A DNA stretch of 9,918 bases from Deltaproteobacteria bacterium (GCA_030673955.1 DAOVBF010000019.1:1-9918), one strand, 5' to 3'. Positions 1 through 7,781 are shown, counted from the stretch's first letter. Program-made: numbers and translations. Notes: a model not told the origin generated them from the sequence alone.

Positions 1-216
1 GCGGGTGGTGTGCTCTCGGGCGAGCACGGAATCGGCATCGAGAAACGCGATTACATGCGTCTGCTCCTCAGCGAGCCGGATCTTGAGCGGATGCGCTGGG
101 TTCACGACGCCTTCGACCCCGAGGACCGCTGCAATCCCGGCAAGCTGATCCCGGCTCCGCGGGCGTGCGCGGAGAGCAACCCGCGACACCGAGGCTACTC
201 GAAGATCGATTTCTGA
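1..216 (+). CDS. glcD: Glycolate oxidase FAD-linked subunit GlcD, C-terminal end only
   Basis: The last 71 codons of a gene that begins before the window; the frame is open from base 1. GlcD is the FAD-binding catalytic subunit of glycolate oxidase, which oxidises glycolate (or D-lactate-like 2-hydroxyacids) to the 2-oxoacid. What is visible is the end of the FAD-linked oxidase C-terminal domain: the family signature SGEHGIGIEKRDYM near the start, then FDPEDRCNPGKLIP, the usual end of this family. After that comes a short non-conserved tail (PRACAESNPRHRGYSKIDF). The TGA stop shares its A with the ATG of glcE, so the two are almost certainly translationally coupled. The family assignment is firm. 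The exact substrate cannot be told from this fragment and rests on the adjacent glcE and glcF. Confidence 0.9.
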   Translation, partial: AGGVLSGEHGIGIEKRDYMRLLLSEPDLERMRWVHDAFDPEDRCNPGKLIPAPRACAESNPRHRGYSKIDF

Positions 217-1418
217 TGGTGAACGATCCTTTCGAAGATGTTGTGGGTGCAGATCACTGCTACGTGCCCGCCGACGAGAGTCTCGACGGCGTGCCGGTTT
301 CGATGGTCGTTTGCCCAGGCACCGCTGAAGAGGTCGCCGCATGTCTCGCGAAGGCGCGGGAAAGCGGCCGGCCCATCGTGCCGAGCGGTGCGGGATCCAA
401 GCTCGCGTGGGGGAACCGGGCCGAGGCCAAGGCCCTCGTGCGCGTGGATCTTACGCGCCTCGGGGAGCAGATCAAGCTGCAGGCCGAGGAAGGCATCGTG
501 ACGGTTCAGGCGGGTGTCCCGGTGGAGACGCTCGAGCACGCCGCGGCCGAGCGGGGAAAGCGCACCCTGCTGTGCACGCTCTACCCCGGCGCGACCGTCG
601 GGGGGACCATCGCGGTGGATCCCAGCGGTTTGGAGTTCGCACCCGACTGGCGCCTCCGGAACGACGTGCTCGGACTTCAGGTGGCGCATCCCGACGGGCA
701 GCTCGAGCGTTGCGGAGGGCAGGTCGTCAAGAACGTGACGGGCTTCGACCTCGTGCGGCTTTACTGTGGCTCCTTTGGAACGCTGGGTGTGATCACCGAG
801 GCGACGCTTCGCCTGAGACCGCTGCCCGAGGCGCGGCGGCTGCTGTGCCGGGACTTCGAGACCCGGGAGACCGCATTCACTGTCTCGCGCGAGTTGCTGC
901 CCTGCGAGCCCCGGGCCGCGGTCCTGCGGCCGCAGGGGAACGCGGCGCGTCTGCTCTGGAGGTGGGAGGGAGTCGAGGCCGACGTCACGCAGCGTGCGCG
1001 AGGTCCAGAGGGCGCACGGCTCGAGGCGGCGGACTGGGCGCAGGTTTGCGCGGAGGCCGCCGGCCTGGCGCCCCGGCCCGAAGCCACCATACGTATAAGA
1101 GTGTCGGCTCGGGCGAGTGATGTGTCGGCGATCTGCACGGAGCTCGTGGACCTCGCGGGGCAGGCGTCACTGCGCCTGGCGCTGCCGCTGGTGGGTGTCG
1201 TGGTGGCCGAGGTACCCGAAGCGACGCTCTTGCAGATCCTCGAGCGGGCTCGAGAGCAGCGCTGGACGGTCTTCGTCGAGCGGGCCACGCTGGAGCAGAA
1301 GGCGCGCATCGATGTGTTCTGGCCGTCCCCGGAGGCACTGCCGCTCATGCGTGCGCTGAAGCAGCGCTTCGACCCCGAGCGGATCCTCTCGCCCGGCCGC
1401 TTCGTGGGAGGGATTTGA
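216..1418 (+). CDS. glcE: Glycolate oxidase FAD-binding subunit GlcE
   Basis: A 400-aa protein, somewhat longer than the roughly 350 aa of E. coli GlcE. GlcE is the second FAD-binding (PCMH-type) subunit of the GlcDEF complex and is needed for glycolate oxidase activity. Visible motifs: a nucleotide-binding stretch with PSGAGSK (residues 56-62), a GATVGG turn near residue 125, GGQVVKNVTGFDL (167-179) followed by YCGSFGTLGVITE, and a C-terminal FDPERILSPGRFV typical of GlcE. I chose the ATG at 216 because it overlaps the glcD stop (TGATG). An upstream in-frame GTG at 165 would add 17 unconserved residues inside glcD. The ribosome-binding site is weak, consistent with coupling. The stop overlaps the TTG start of glcF. 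The middle of the protein (about residues 215-330) is variable, as in homologues. A rare-codon cluster lies at 1089-1103. Confidence 0.9.
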   Translation: MVNDPFEDVVGADHCYVPADESLDGVPVSMVVCPGTAEEVAACLAKARESGRPIVPSGAGSKLAWGNRAEAKALVRVDLTRLGEQIKLQAEEGIVTVQAGVPVETLEHAAAERGKRTLLCTLYPGATVGGTIAVDPSGLEFAPDWRLRNDVLGLQVAHPDGQLERCGGQVVKNVTGFDLVRLYCGSFGTLGVITEATLRLRPLPEARRLLCRDFETRETAFTVSRELLPCEPRAAVLRPQGNAARLLWRWEGVEADVTQRARGPEGARLEAADWAQVCAEAAGLAPRPEATIRIRVSARASDVSAICTELVDLAGQASLRLALPLVGVVVAEVPEATLLQILERAREQRWTVFVERATLEQKARIDVFWPSPEALPLMRALKQRFDPERILSPGRFVGGI

Positions 1419-2692
1419 CATCCGTGACCACGTCTCTGCCCGAGAAAGCGACCAAGCCCTCGCCAGGGCTCATCGACTACGACGCGACCCTGGACTGTGT
1501 GCATTGCGGGCTCTGCTTGCCCCACTGCCCTACCTATCAGGAGACGGGGCGCGAGACCAGCTCGCCGCGGGGGCGAATCTACTTGATGCGCGGCGTGGCG
1601 GAGGGCCGACTCGGCTTGCACGAGCAGGTGACGGAGGAGATGTACTTCTGTCTGGCCTGCCGCGCGTGCGAGTCGGCCTGCCCGGCGGGGGTGCGTTACG
1701 GACATCTGGTTGAGACCATGCGCGCCGAGATCGATGTCCGCGGCGCCCGCCCCCGCGTGACACGGCTGCTCGGGCGTTTGATCCTTCGACGGGTGATCGG
1801 CTCGCCGCGGATGCTGCGCGCGACCTCCGGCGCGTTGCGGTTCTATCAACGGAGGGGGTTGCAGCACCTGGTCCGAAAGAGCGGCCTCCTGGGGCTGCTG
1901 CCGTCTCTGGCGCGCGCCGAGCGCATGCTGCCGCCGCTGCCCGATCCGTTCCGTCCACCGCGGGTGGTCCCCGCCGAGGCTCCGCGTCGGGGACGGGTCG
2001 CGTTCTTCTCGGGCTGTCTCATGCCGGAGCTCTTCGAGCCGGTTAACGCGGCCACGTTGACGGTGCTCGTGAAAAACGGTTTCGAGGTGGCGATCCCCAG
2101 GAACCAGCGCTGCTGCGGCGCGCTGCATCTTCACAGCGGCGACCGCCGTGGCGCCGAGCGGCTACGGCGTAAGAACCGTAGACGGTTCCCGCTCGACAGC
2201 TTCGACGCCATCGTGGTCAACTCCGCGGGCTGCGGGGCGGCGCTCAAGGAATATCCCGGCGAGATCGCGCGCAAGGTCCATGATGTCTCCGAGTGGCTGC
2301 ATGAAGCCGGCCTGCGGCCCCCGGAGGTCGCCGTCAATCTGCGCGTAGCGTATGACGATCCCTGCCACCTGCTGCATGGACAGCGCGTCGCCGACGCACC
2401 GCGCGCGCTCCTGCGTGCGATCCCGGGCCTGGAGCTCTTCGACCTGCCCGGTACCGAGGACTGCTGCGGCGGGGCTGGGATCTACAGCCTCACACACGCC
2501 GAAATGTCCACAAAGCTTCTGGCTCGCAAGATCGCGGCGATCCGCGCGACGGGCGCCGCCGCGGTGGCGACGGGCAATCCAAGCTGCTTGCTACAGATCG
2601 GCTACGGCGTGCGGGAGGCGGGGCTCGACGTGGAGGTCGTGCACCCGGTCGAGCTCCTGGCCAGGGCTTACGGCGGTGACCTAGCGATATAG
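1415..2692 (+). CDS. glcF: Glycolate oxidase iron-sulfur subunit GlcF
   Basis: A 425-aa iron-sulfur subunit that carries electrons from the flavin subunits toward the quinone pool. Two ferredoxin-like 4Fe-4S motifs are complete: C28-x2-C31-x2-C34-x3-C38-P, and C79-x2-C82-x2-C85-x3-C89-P. Two cysteine-rich CCG domains follow: one around residues 195-245 with FFSGC and RCCGALHLHSGD, one around 312-372 with DDPCHLLHGQRV and DCCGGAGIYS. All expected ligands are present, so the protein should be functional. The start is either TTG at 1415, overlapping the glcE stop as TTGA, or GTG at 1424, three codons later. The GGAGG at 1407-1411 lies 3 nt from the TTG and 12 nt from the GTG, so spacing does not decide. 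The TAG stop lies inside the end of a minus-strand gene. Related LutA/GlpC-type proteins share these domains; glcD and glcE upstream decide the name. Confidence 0.92.
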   Translation: MTSVTTSLPEKATKPSPGLIDYDATLDCVHCGLCLPHCPTYQETGRETSSPRGRIYLMRGVAEGRLGLHEQVTEEMYFCLACRACESACPAGVRYGHLVETMRAEIDVRGARPRVTRLLGRLILRRVIGSPRMLRATSGALRFYQRRGLQHLVRKSGLLGLLPSLARAERMLPPLPDPFRPPRVVPAEAPRRGRVAFFSGCLMPELFEPVNAATLTVLVKNGFEVAIPRNQRCCGALHLHSGDRRGAERLRRKNRRRFPLDSFDAIVVNSAGCGAALKEYPGEIARKVHDVSEWLHEAGLRPPEVAVNLRVAYDDPCHLLHGQRVADAPRALLRAIPGLELFDLPGTEDCCGGAGIYSLTHAEMSTKLLARKIAAIRATGAAAVATGNPSCLLQIGYGVREAGLDVEVVHPVELLARAYGGDLAI

Positions 2693-4945
2693 GAAAGCGT
2701 CGGGGGTCTCCCTGGGGAGGCGAACGCGCGGGAAGGCCGCGAGGCCGAAGTCCTCGAGCCCGCCCTGGAGAACGATCTCTACCGGTAGGATCGACTCGGT
2801 GCGCCGGATCCTGCCGTGCTTCTCGGCTGTGCTGAGAAACACTGCCTCCGAGCGGGCCGAGGGGCGCACGTCTGCTTCGTCTAGGAGGCCGAGGCGGGCG
2901 CGCTCGAAGAAGAGATCGCGTTGGGGGTCGGGCTCCGGTCGCTCGCGCTCGTCGGTGACGAGCCGGCGGTAGCTGACCTCCTCGAGGGCCGCGATGAAGC
3001 GGGCGAAGTCCTCGCGCGGCACTTCTTCCACGACCGGTTCCTTGCCCACGAGCGAGATCCGCACCCAGGTGCGGCCGAGCAATGTGATCCCTTCGTCGGC
3101 CATCTCGCCGTTTTCCTCTTCCCCGTCCAGCAGCTCCGAGCGCAGGCCGAGGGCTCCCGGCGCCCACAGCTCGGGGTACTCGCGGAGGAATTCCTTCGAG
3201 AGGCGGATGCGTTGCGGGGAGGCGTTCAGCACGAGCTCCTTGAGCTCGCTTCGCGCGCGCTCGGCCTGCGGAGTATCGCTGTACTCGTTCAGTACGGACC
3301 GGTAGATCGCCGCACGCACGTCGAGACGCCGATGCAGCTCTGCCGCGTCGAGGGTACGTTCGGCGATCCGCTCCCGGTATGTGGCGACCCGCTTCGGGTC
3401 AGGGTGCGCGCGCGCCCTGTGATGCTCCAGAGCCTGGCCCCAGCGGCCGCGGATGGCGTAGAGCCCTTCCAGTTCCCGGTGCACCTCCTCCGCGTGCTGC
3501 CCCTCTGGGAAGCGCGCGAGGTAGCGTTCGCCCGCGTGCAGCACGCCGCCACCGAAGTGCGGTCGCGTGCCCGGGTACTGGAGCAGGCGGACCGGCATCG
3601 TCACGAGAGACGTGGCAAAGCCCGGCAGCGAGAGGATCCACTCCAATGGCCACGGGAGGCCACGGCGGGTGGGTCCTCGGGCGTGCCTGCCGAGCAGGAT
3701 CCAGCCTGCGCGTTGCCTCCGGTCGGCTCGGCGCGCGGCGCGATAGAACGCGTGCGGGTTCTGCTCCGGGTCGTTTATGAGCCAGCGCGCGTGACGTGCC
3801 ATCGTACTTCGGCGCGGATCCAATCCGGCAACCTCTTTCATAGCGCGGAAGAACTCATCTTCCTCGTTGTGCGCGAGGTACCAGTAGGTCTGTAGGAAGC
3901 GCACTTCGCCCCAGAGCGGCCCGCTGTCGTGTCGGTCCTCCCAGGCCGCGGCGTGGCGCGCCACCTGATCAGGCGGCGCCTTGAGCACCGCCAGCGCGAG
4001 CTGCTCGAACTCCGCCGCCGTCTCCAGGTCCAGTGGTATACCGACCACCTCTCGCGCCCCGAGGCTCCGCTGAATGGCTACGTTGCGTCTCTCCTGTTCC
4101 CACTTTGCGCGTACTCGCAGTGACGCAGCGCGCCGGTCATTCGGCACCAGCCGGTCCGCGCGGTCGAGATGGGCCAGCGCTGCATCGGGGTGGCCGGCTT
4201 TCATGGCGCGCTCCGCGGCCTCCAGCGCCTGGCCGTGAAGCTGCCGATGAAGCTTTCGTTTGTAGCGAGCGATTTCCTCAGCCACCCATTCGCTCTCGGG
4301 TGCATCCGGATGGCGCTCGAGGAACTCCTGGTAGGCTCGCAGGGCCTGTCTCTCCTGTGTTGTCGCCTCGGGGAAGCTGTGCATCAAGAGCAACGACGCG
4401 ATGGCCGCGCGGCCGCTCTCGATCGTTGGCACAGCGCCCCCGATGAAGAAGCGCGATACGGGCGCGACGAGCTGGTTGAAGATCGACCCCAGCTTTCGGA
4501 CGCGGTCCTCGCGCAGGCGTCTCTCGGCCACGCGCAGGGGTTGGGATTCGAGGTAACGCTCCAGGCGCCTGCGCAATACGGGGTCGATATCCCGCCGCTC
4601 GAGCAGTTGCTGCGCACGCTCGGGATAGCTGCTCGTGCCATCCAGCGAGTTGAGGAGATCCAGGCCGTTGTCGGAGAGGCCGCTGGGCCGCTCGCCCTGC
4701 GCCTCGAGCCCCGCGTCGTGCTCCTGGATCGCAGCCAGGATCTCGGCCGCGGTGTCGGGCTGATCGGCCAGGGTGAGCGCGGCAAGACGTCCCGCTGCGC
4801 GCTCGACCTCGTCGGGCAGCGGCTGGCGCCGGGCGGACTCTCGGACCAGCGGCTCCCGCTCTGCGGGTGACAGCGCCCGCGGACCCGCGCAGGCCGCCAG
4901 CCAGAGCGCTGTGATCACGAGACTACTGACGACGTAGCTTCTCAT
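2681..4945 (-). CDS. Large predicted lipoprotein with TPR-like helical repeats, function unknown
   Basis: A 754-aa protein I do not recognise as a named family. The ATG at 4945 gives a clear lipoprotein signal: MRSYVV, a hydrophobic core, then the lipobox LAAC with Cys19. The frame is open further upstream (another start at 5017), but that would add 24 Arg/Ser-rich residues ahead of the signal and was rejected. The mature protein is mostly charged helical sequence. TPR-like stretches (pattern A-x2-H-L-x-R-A, and ERYLARFPEGQHAEEVH followed by an ALEHH helix) occur around residues 210-290 and 470-520. A hydrophobic, Pro-bounded stretch (PWPLEWILSLPGFATSLVT and following) lies near residues 428-455 and could dip into a membrane. 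The last about 130 residues look more beta-rich. It overlaps the preceding gene by 23 bp and the end of convergent glcF by 12 bp. An envelope scaffold or assembly role is possible, but that is inference. Confidence 0.8.
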   Translation of the reverse strand: MRSYVVSSLVITALWLAACAGPRALSPAEREPLVRESARRQPLPDEVERAAGRLAALTLADQPDTAAEILAAIQEHDAGLEAQGERPSGLSDNGLDLLNSLDGTSSYPERAQQLLERRDIDPVLRRRLERYLESQPLRVAERRLREDRVRKLGSIFNQLVAPVSRFFIGGAVPTIESGRAAIASLLLMHSFPEATTQERQALRAYQEFLERHPDAPESEWVAEEIARYKRKLHRQLHGQALEAAERAMKAGHPDAALAHLDRADRLVPNDRRAASLRVRAKWEQERRNVAIQRSLGAREVVGIPLDLETAAEFEQLALAVLKAPPDQVARHAAAWEDRHDSGPLWGEVRFLQTYWYLAHNEEDEFFRAMKEVAGLDPRRSTMARHARWLINDPEQNPHAFYRAARRADRRQRAGWILLGRHARGPTRRGLPWPLEWILSLPGFATSLVTMPVRLLQYPGTRPHFGGGVLHAGERYLARFPEGQHAEEVHRELEGLYAIRGRWGQALEHHRARAHPDPKRVATYRERIAERTLDAAELHRRLDVRAAIYRSVLNEYSDTPQAERARSELKELVLNASPQRIRLSKEFLREYPELWAPGALGLRSELLDGEEENGEMADEGITLLGRTWVRISLVGKEPVVEEVPREDFARFIAALEEVSYRRLVTDERERPEPDPQRDLFFERARLGLLDEADVRPSARSEAVFLSTAEKHGRIRRTESILPVEIVLQGGLEDFGLAAFPRVRLPRETPDAFLYR

Positions 4946-5837
4946 CGTAGACCTGGAGGGTGAAGGCGAGAAACGCCTCGAGCTTTCTCGCAGCCTCGAT
5001 CTTCTCGATTGCGCCATCGCGTTGCGCCACCGCTTCGTAAAGCCGGGTCGCCGCGAACGCGTACTCGTCGAAGGTCGCCGGGTCGAACCCGAGCGACGTC
5101 GGCGGAAAGCGCCTCACGTACTGGCGCGAGAGATCCACATAGAGGTCCGCGAGACTGAGCAGATGTCTGTTCCGGTTCTTGCTCTCCGAGTGATCCTGAA
5201 CCAGCTGCTGGTATTGCTGAAGCGCGATCACATCTAGCCATGGCTCGATCGTGCGCCGCGCCCCGAAGTACTCCGCGCGCGCGAGAGCGGCGCGTTCGAT
5301 CTCCTCCTCGACAACGGGGGTGTAATGGGTTCCCTCGACTTCGTTCGTGAGCGTATTCAGCATCTGGATACGCCGATCGAAGTCCGACATCGCCTCTCCC
5401 GGGGTTGCCCCCGAGCTCGGCTCGATCCGACTGGCCGAGTCGAGCGTTTTGCAGACGTACTTCGAGATGTATGCGTCCTCGCGCAGCGGAGAGTCGAGAT
5501 CCAGAACGCGATTGTAATGCTGGGCGGCGAGATCGTACTCGGTAATGCGCTCGAGAGCCCGGGCCTTGGCAAAGAGGATCACGTCGGTCAGATACCCGGA
5601 CCGGAACTTCTCCGCGTGGAGCTCCTCCAGTGCCTCGAGCCGACGCAGCACCGCGCGGTAGATGTTCTTGCCGGTGAAATCTCGCGCCGGTGGAAAGCGG
5701 TAGGTATCGTCGTCGATGTGGAGGCGCAGGACCGAGATCACCTCGAGCACGCTCTCGGTGGGGGCGTAGAGCGGGTTGGGTCCTCTGGAGGACGTGCAGG
5801 CGAGGAGAAGGGCCCCGAGTAGCAGGAAGCGCTTCAC
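4923..5837 (-). CDS. Predicted TPR-type lipoprotein, function unknown
   Basis: A 304-aa protein starting at GTG (5837), whose first four bases overlap the stop of the synthase gene as GTGA. The N-terminus is a short, typical lipoprotein signal: M-K-R, a Leu/Ala core, and lipobox LLAC with Cys14. The mature part is largely alpha-helical by eye. One TPR-like pair (KARALERITEYDLAAQHYNR, then an L-x-R-E-D-A-Y-I-S-K-Y helix) lies around residues 90-130. Tyr- and Arg-rich helices follow, and the C-terminal helix ends in VYDEKLRRQ. No catalytic motif is visible. It overlaps the start of the next lipoprotein gene by 23 bp, and the two share the same architecture (lipobox plus helical repeats), so they may act together at an envelope membrane. 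I do not recognise a named family; the coding call is strong from the signal peptide, frame length and operon position. Confidence 0.82.
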   Translation of the reverse strand: MKRFLLLGALLLACTSSRGPNPLYAPTESVLEVISVLRLHIDDDTYRFPPARDFTGKNIYRAVLRRLEALEELHAEKFRSGYLTDVILFAKARALERITEYDLAAQHYNRVLDLDSPLREDAYISKYVCKTLDSASRIEPSSGATPGEAMSDFDRRIQMLNTLTNEVEGTHYTPVVEEEIERAALARAEYFGARRTIEPWLDVIALQQYQQLVQDHSESKNRNRHLLSLADLYVDLSRQYVRRFPPTSLGFDPATFDEYAFAATRLYEAVAQRDGAIEKIEAARKLEAFLAFTLQVYDEKLRRQ

Positions 5838-7375
5838 GCCCTCGTGTTCCGGGGCTTCGCCACCAGGTTCAACATCTTCTCCGTAGCGATCACTGCGGCC
5901 GCGACCTGATCGGAGTCCACCGCGAGGGTGGAAAAGGGTCGCGCGCGCGCGCCCATACGCCAGGTGATGAGGGTCTCAACGAGCGCGCCGGACTTTCCGC
6001 CCGGCGGAATGCGGACCTTGTAGTCGACCAGCGTGGGGAGCTTGAGCCCCAGCTTCCGTGTGGCCTTGGCCAGAGCCTGCATGAAGGCATCGTATCCGCC
6101 GTCTCCGGTCGAGCTGGCCTCGACCTTCTGCCCCTGGTAGGCGAGACAGAGGCTCGCGCTCGGGAGGTCGTCGTTTCTCGAGTGGATCTCGTAGCTCTCG
6201 ATCCGCACGAGCTGGTGCTCGGGCGTCTTGAGCACGTCCGCGATGATCATGGGCAGGTCTTCCGGGGTCACCGTGTGTTTCTTGTCCCCGAGTTCGATGA
6301 TCCGCTGGAGCACCAGCTCACGGTTCTCCGGCAGCAGCTTGATGCCGAGCGCCGCCAGATTCTGGTTGAGCGACGCCTTGCCGGACATCTTTCCGAGAGC
6401 GTAGCGGCGGCGACGACCGAAGCGGCTGGGAAGCAGCTTGTTGGCGTAGAGGCTGGCCTTCCAATCTCCGTCCGCGTGGATGCCCGCTGTCTGTGTGAAC
6501 ACGTCGCGTCCCACCACGGGAGCGTTGTCCGCGACGGGCTTGCCCGAGAACGTCGAAACCATCTCGCTGATGGCCGTGAGCTTGCTCTCATCGAGACGGG
6601 TGCGGTAGGGGGTGAGGTCATGCAGCGAGGCCACGACCTCGGCCAGGCGCGTGTTGCCGGTCCGCTCCCCCATCCCGTTCACGCTGGTGTGGAGGCCGCG
6701 GGCGCCCGCCTCGACGGCCGCCAGGCAGTTTGCGGTTGCAAGACCGTAGTCGTTGTGTGCGTGGAACTCGAAGTGAAGGTCGGGCCAGGTCCGCGTCATG
6801 AGTCCCACGTAGCGCTCGGTGTCCGACGGGTTCAGGATGCCCAGCGTATCGGGCAGGAAGACGCGCTTCACACCGAGGCCGTTCAGGTTGGAGATGTGCG
6901 CAAATACGTACTCGAAGCTGTCCTGCACGCCGTTGGACCAGTCCTCGAGAAACACGTTCACGATGAGCCCCCGCCGGCGGGCGTAGCGAATCGTCTCGGC
7001 GATGCTCTTGAAATGCTGCTCGGGTGTGCTGCGGAGCTGCTTCTCGCAGTGTACACGTGACCCCTTGGTGAGCAGGTTGAGGGCCGCACCGCCGTGCTTG
7101 ATGATCCAGTCCACTGATCGCTTCCCATCGACATAGCCCAGGATCTCGACGCGCTCTTGGAGCTTGGACCTGCGGGCCCAGGTCGTGATGCGCCGAACCG
7201 CGGCCGCCTCGCCCTCTGAGATGCGCGCGTTGGCGAACTCGATTCGATCCACCTTCACTTCGCGCAGCAAGAGCCGGGCGATCTGGACCTTCTCGGCGGG
7301 TGTGTACGCTACGTTCGGCGTCTGTTCCCCGTCTCGAAGCGTCGTGTCCAGGATCTGGATGATCTGGCGTGCCAC
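5834..7375 (-). CDS. 2-isopropylmalate / (R)-citramalate synthase family enzyme with regulatory domain
   Basis: A 513-aa DRE-TIM metallolyase that condenses acetyl-CoA with a 2-oxoacid. The substrate would be 2-oxoisovalerate (leucine route) or pyruvate (citramalate route to isoleucine). Visible: the signature DTTLRDGEQTP (D10-P20, with catalytic-type R14 and metal-ligand D15), the metal-binding pair H205-A-H207-N-D, and the NGMGERTGN loop. An internal stretch with TQTAGIHADGD follows, then a C-terminal LeuA-type regulatory domain (about residues 385-505) containing TGDGGYDAF. The sequence, including LEDWSNG and ELGDKK, resembles the about 500-aa branch I know from Bacteroidetes, annotated variously as isopropylmalate or citramalate synthase, more than classical LeuA. 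I therefore give no gene symbol. The start is GTG at 7375, eight codons before the DTTLRDG motif. It is first in a minus-strand operon with two lipoprotein genes. Confidence 0.92.
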   Translation of the reverse strand: MARQIIQILDTTLRDGEQTPNVAYTPAEKVQIARLLLREVKVDRIEFANARISEGEAAAVRRITTWARRSKLQERVEILGYVDGKRSVDWIIKHGGAALNLLTKGSRVHCEKQLRSTPEQHFKSIAETIRYARRRGLIVNVFLEDWSNGVQDSFEYVFAHISNLNGLGVKRVFLPDTLGILNPSDTERYVGLMTRTWPDLHFEFHAHNDYGLATANCLAAVEAGARGLHTSVNGMGERTGNTRLAEVVASLHDLTPYRTRLDESKLTAISEMVSTFSGKPVADNAPVVGRDVFTQTAGIHADGDWKASLYANKLLPSRFGRRRRYALGKMSGKASLNQNLAALGIKLLPENRELVLQRIIELGDKKHTVTPEDLPMIIADVLKTPEHQLVRIESYEIHSRNDDLPSASLCLAYQGQKVEASSTGDGGYDAFMQALAKATRKLGLKLPTLVDYKVRIPPGGKSGALVETLITWRMGARARPFSTLAVDSDQVAAAVIATEKMLNLVAKPRNTRA

Positions 7376-7388
7376 GCTCCTGAGTTTA

Positions 7389-7407
7389 CCTCCTGCATCC
7401 CCGGAGG
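7389..7407 (-). promoter_or_regulatory. Hairpin that could mask the ribosome-binding site of the synthase gene
   Basis: On the minus strand the leader contains CCTCC (7407-7403), a 9-nt loop, and GGAGG (7393-7389), which are perfectly complementary. The GGAGG belongs to AGGAGG, the best Shine-Dalgarno sequence ahead of the GTG at 7375, although its 13-nt spacing is long. A second purine run (AGGAG) sits 1 nt from the start codon, which is too close. Pairing of CCTCC with GGAGG would hide the main site. It is a 5-bp stem, so chance is a real alternative. Confidence 0.35.
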
Positions 7408-7435
7408 CACCAAGAAACGCTCAGCCCCGGCTCGG

Positions 7436-7450
7436 CGATCTCCGAGATCG
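7436..7450. promoter_or_regulatory. 15-base perfect palindrome, candidate operator
   Basis: CGATCTC-C-GAGATCG has 7-base arms and a single central base, 61 bases upstream of the synthase start codon. The position and dyad symmetry fit a binding site for a dimeric regulator of the minus-strand operon. No regulator is encoded next to it, and palindromes of this size can occur by chance. Confidence 0.25.
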
Positions 7451-7781
7451 GGTCGCGGCAGGGGCTGGCTTGCGCGAGGGCCGTGGCCCCGCGGCTGGCC
7501 CGGCGAGAGAGGGAAGACGCGAGCACTTGGAGTGGCGGCCGGCCTGGCCCTCGTCCCGGAGCGGCCCGCACCGCCTCGTCAACGCCACCGTGCGTGGTTA
7601 CCGTTGGGGGGTCTTGCGAACTTGGCGGACATGGGGGGAGTCTTGGGTCGGGCCGCTGGCGCGAGCCGCGCTCTGCGCGCAAGATCCTGCGCAAGGCTCC
7701 GGCAGGGGGGCGGTTCCAGCTTGCGGCTGCTTCTGCCGATCAGCTCGCCCGGGGCGCGCCCGAGGGGGCGATGGCTCCCGC

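Noticed and set aside
1088..1101. Short resemblance to the Tn5 mosaic end (GTATAAGAG) in glcE
   Set aside because: Only 9 bases match, the reading frame is intact and GlcE-like sequence resumes on both sides, so neither transposon insertion nor adapter contamination is supported.
761..2134. Long minus-strand open frame (457 codons) opposite glcE and glcF
   Set aside because: It lies entirely opposite two genes with clear family motifs, has no recognisable domain, and is Arg/Ala/Ser-rich as expected for a shadow frame in GC-rich DNA.
2921..3895. Plus-strand open frame (324 codons) opposite the large lipoprotein gene
   Set aside because: The minus-strand frame has a lipobox, an operon position and helical repeats; the plus-strand frame has none of these.
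4946..5017. Upstream extension of the large lipoprotein gene
   Set aside because: Starting at 5017 would bury the lipoprotein signal peptide behind 24 Arg/Ser-rich residues and enlarge the overlap with the preceding gene.
5690..7060. Plus-strand open frame (456 codons) opposite the synthase
   Set aside because: It is antisense to an unmistakable LeuA-family gene. No signal, motif or ribosome-binding site supports it.
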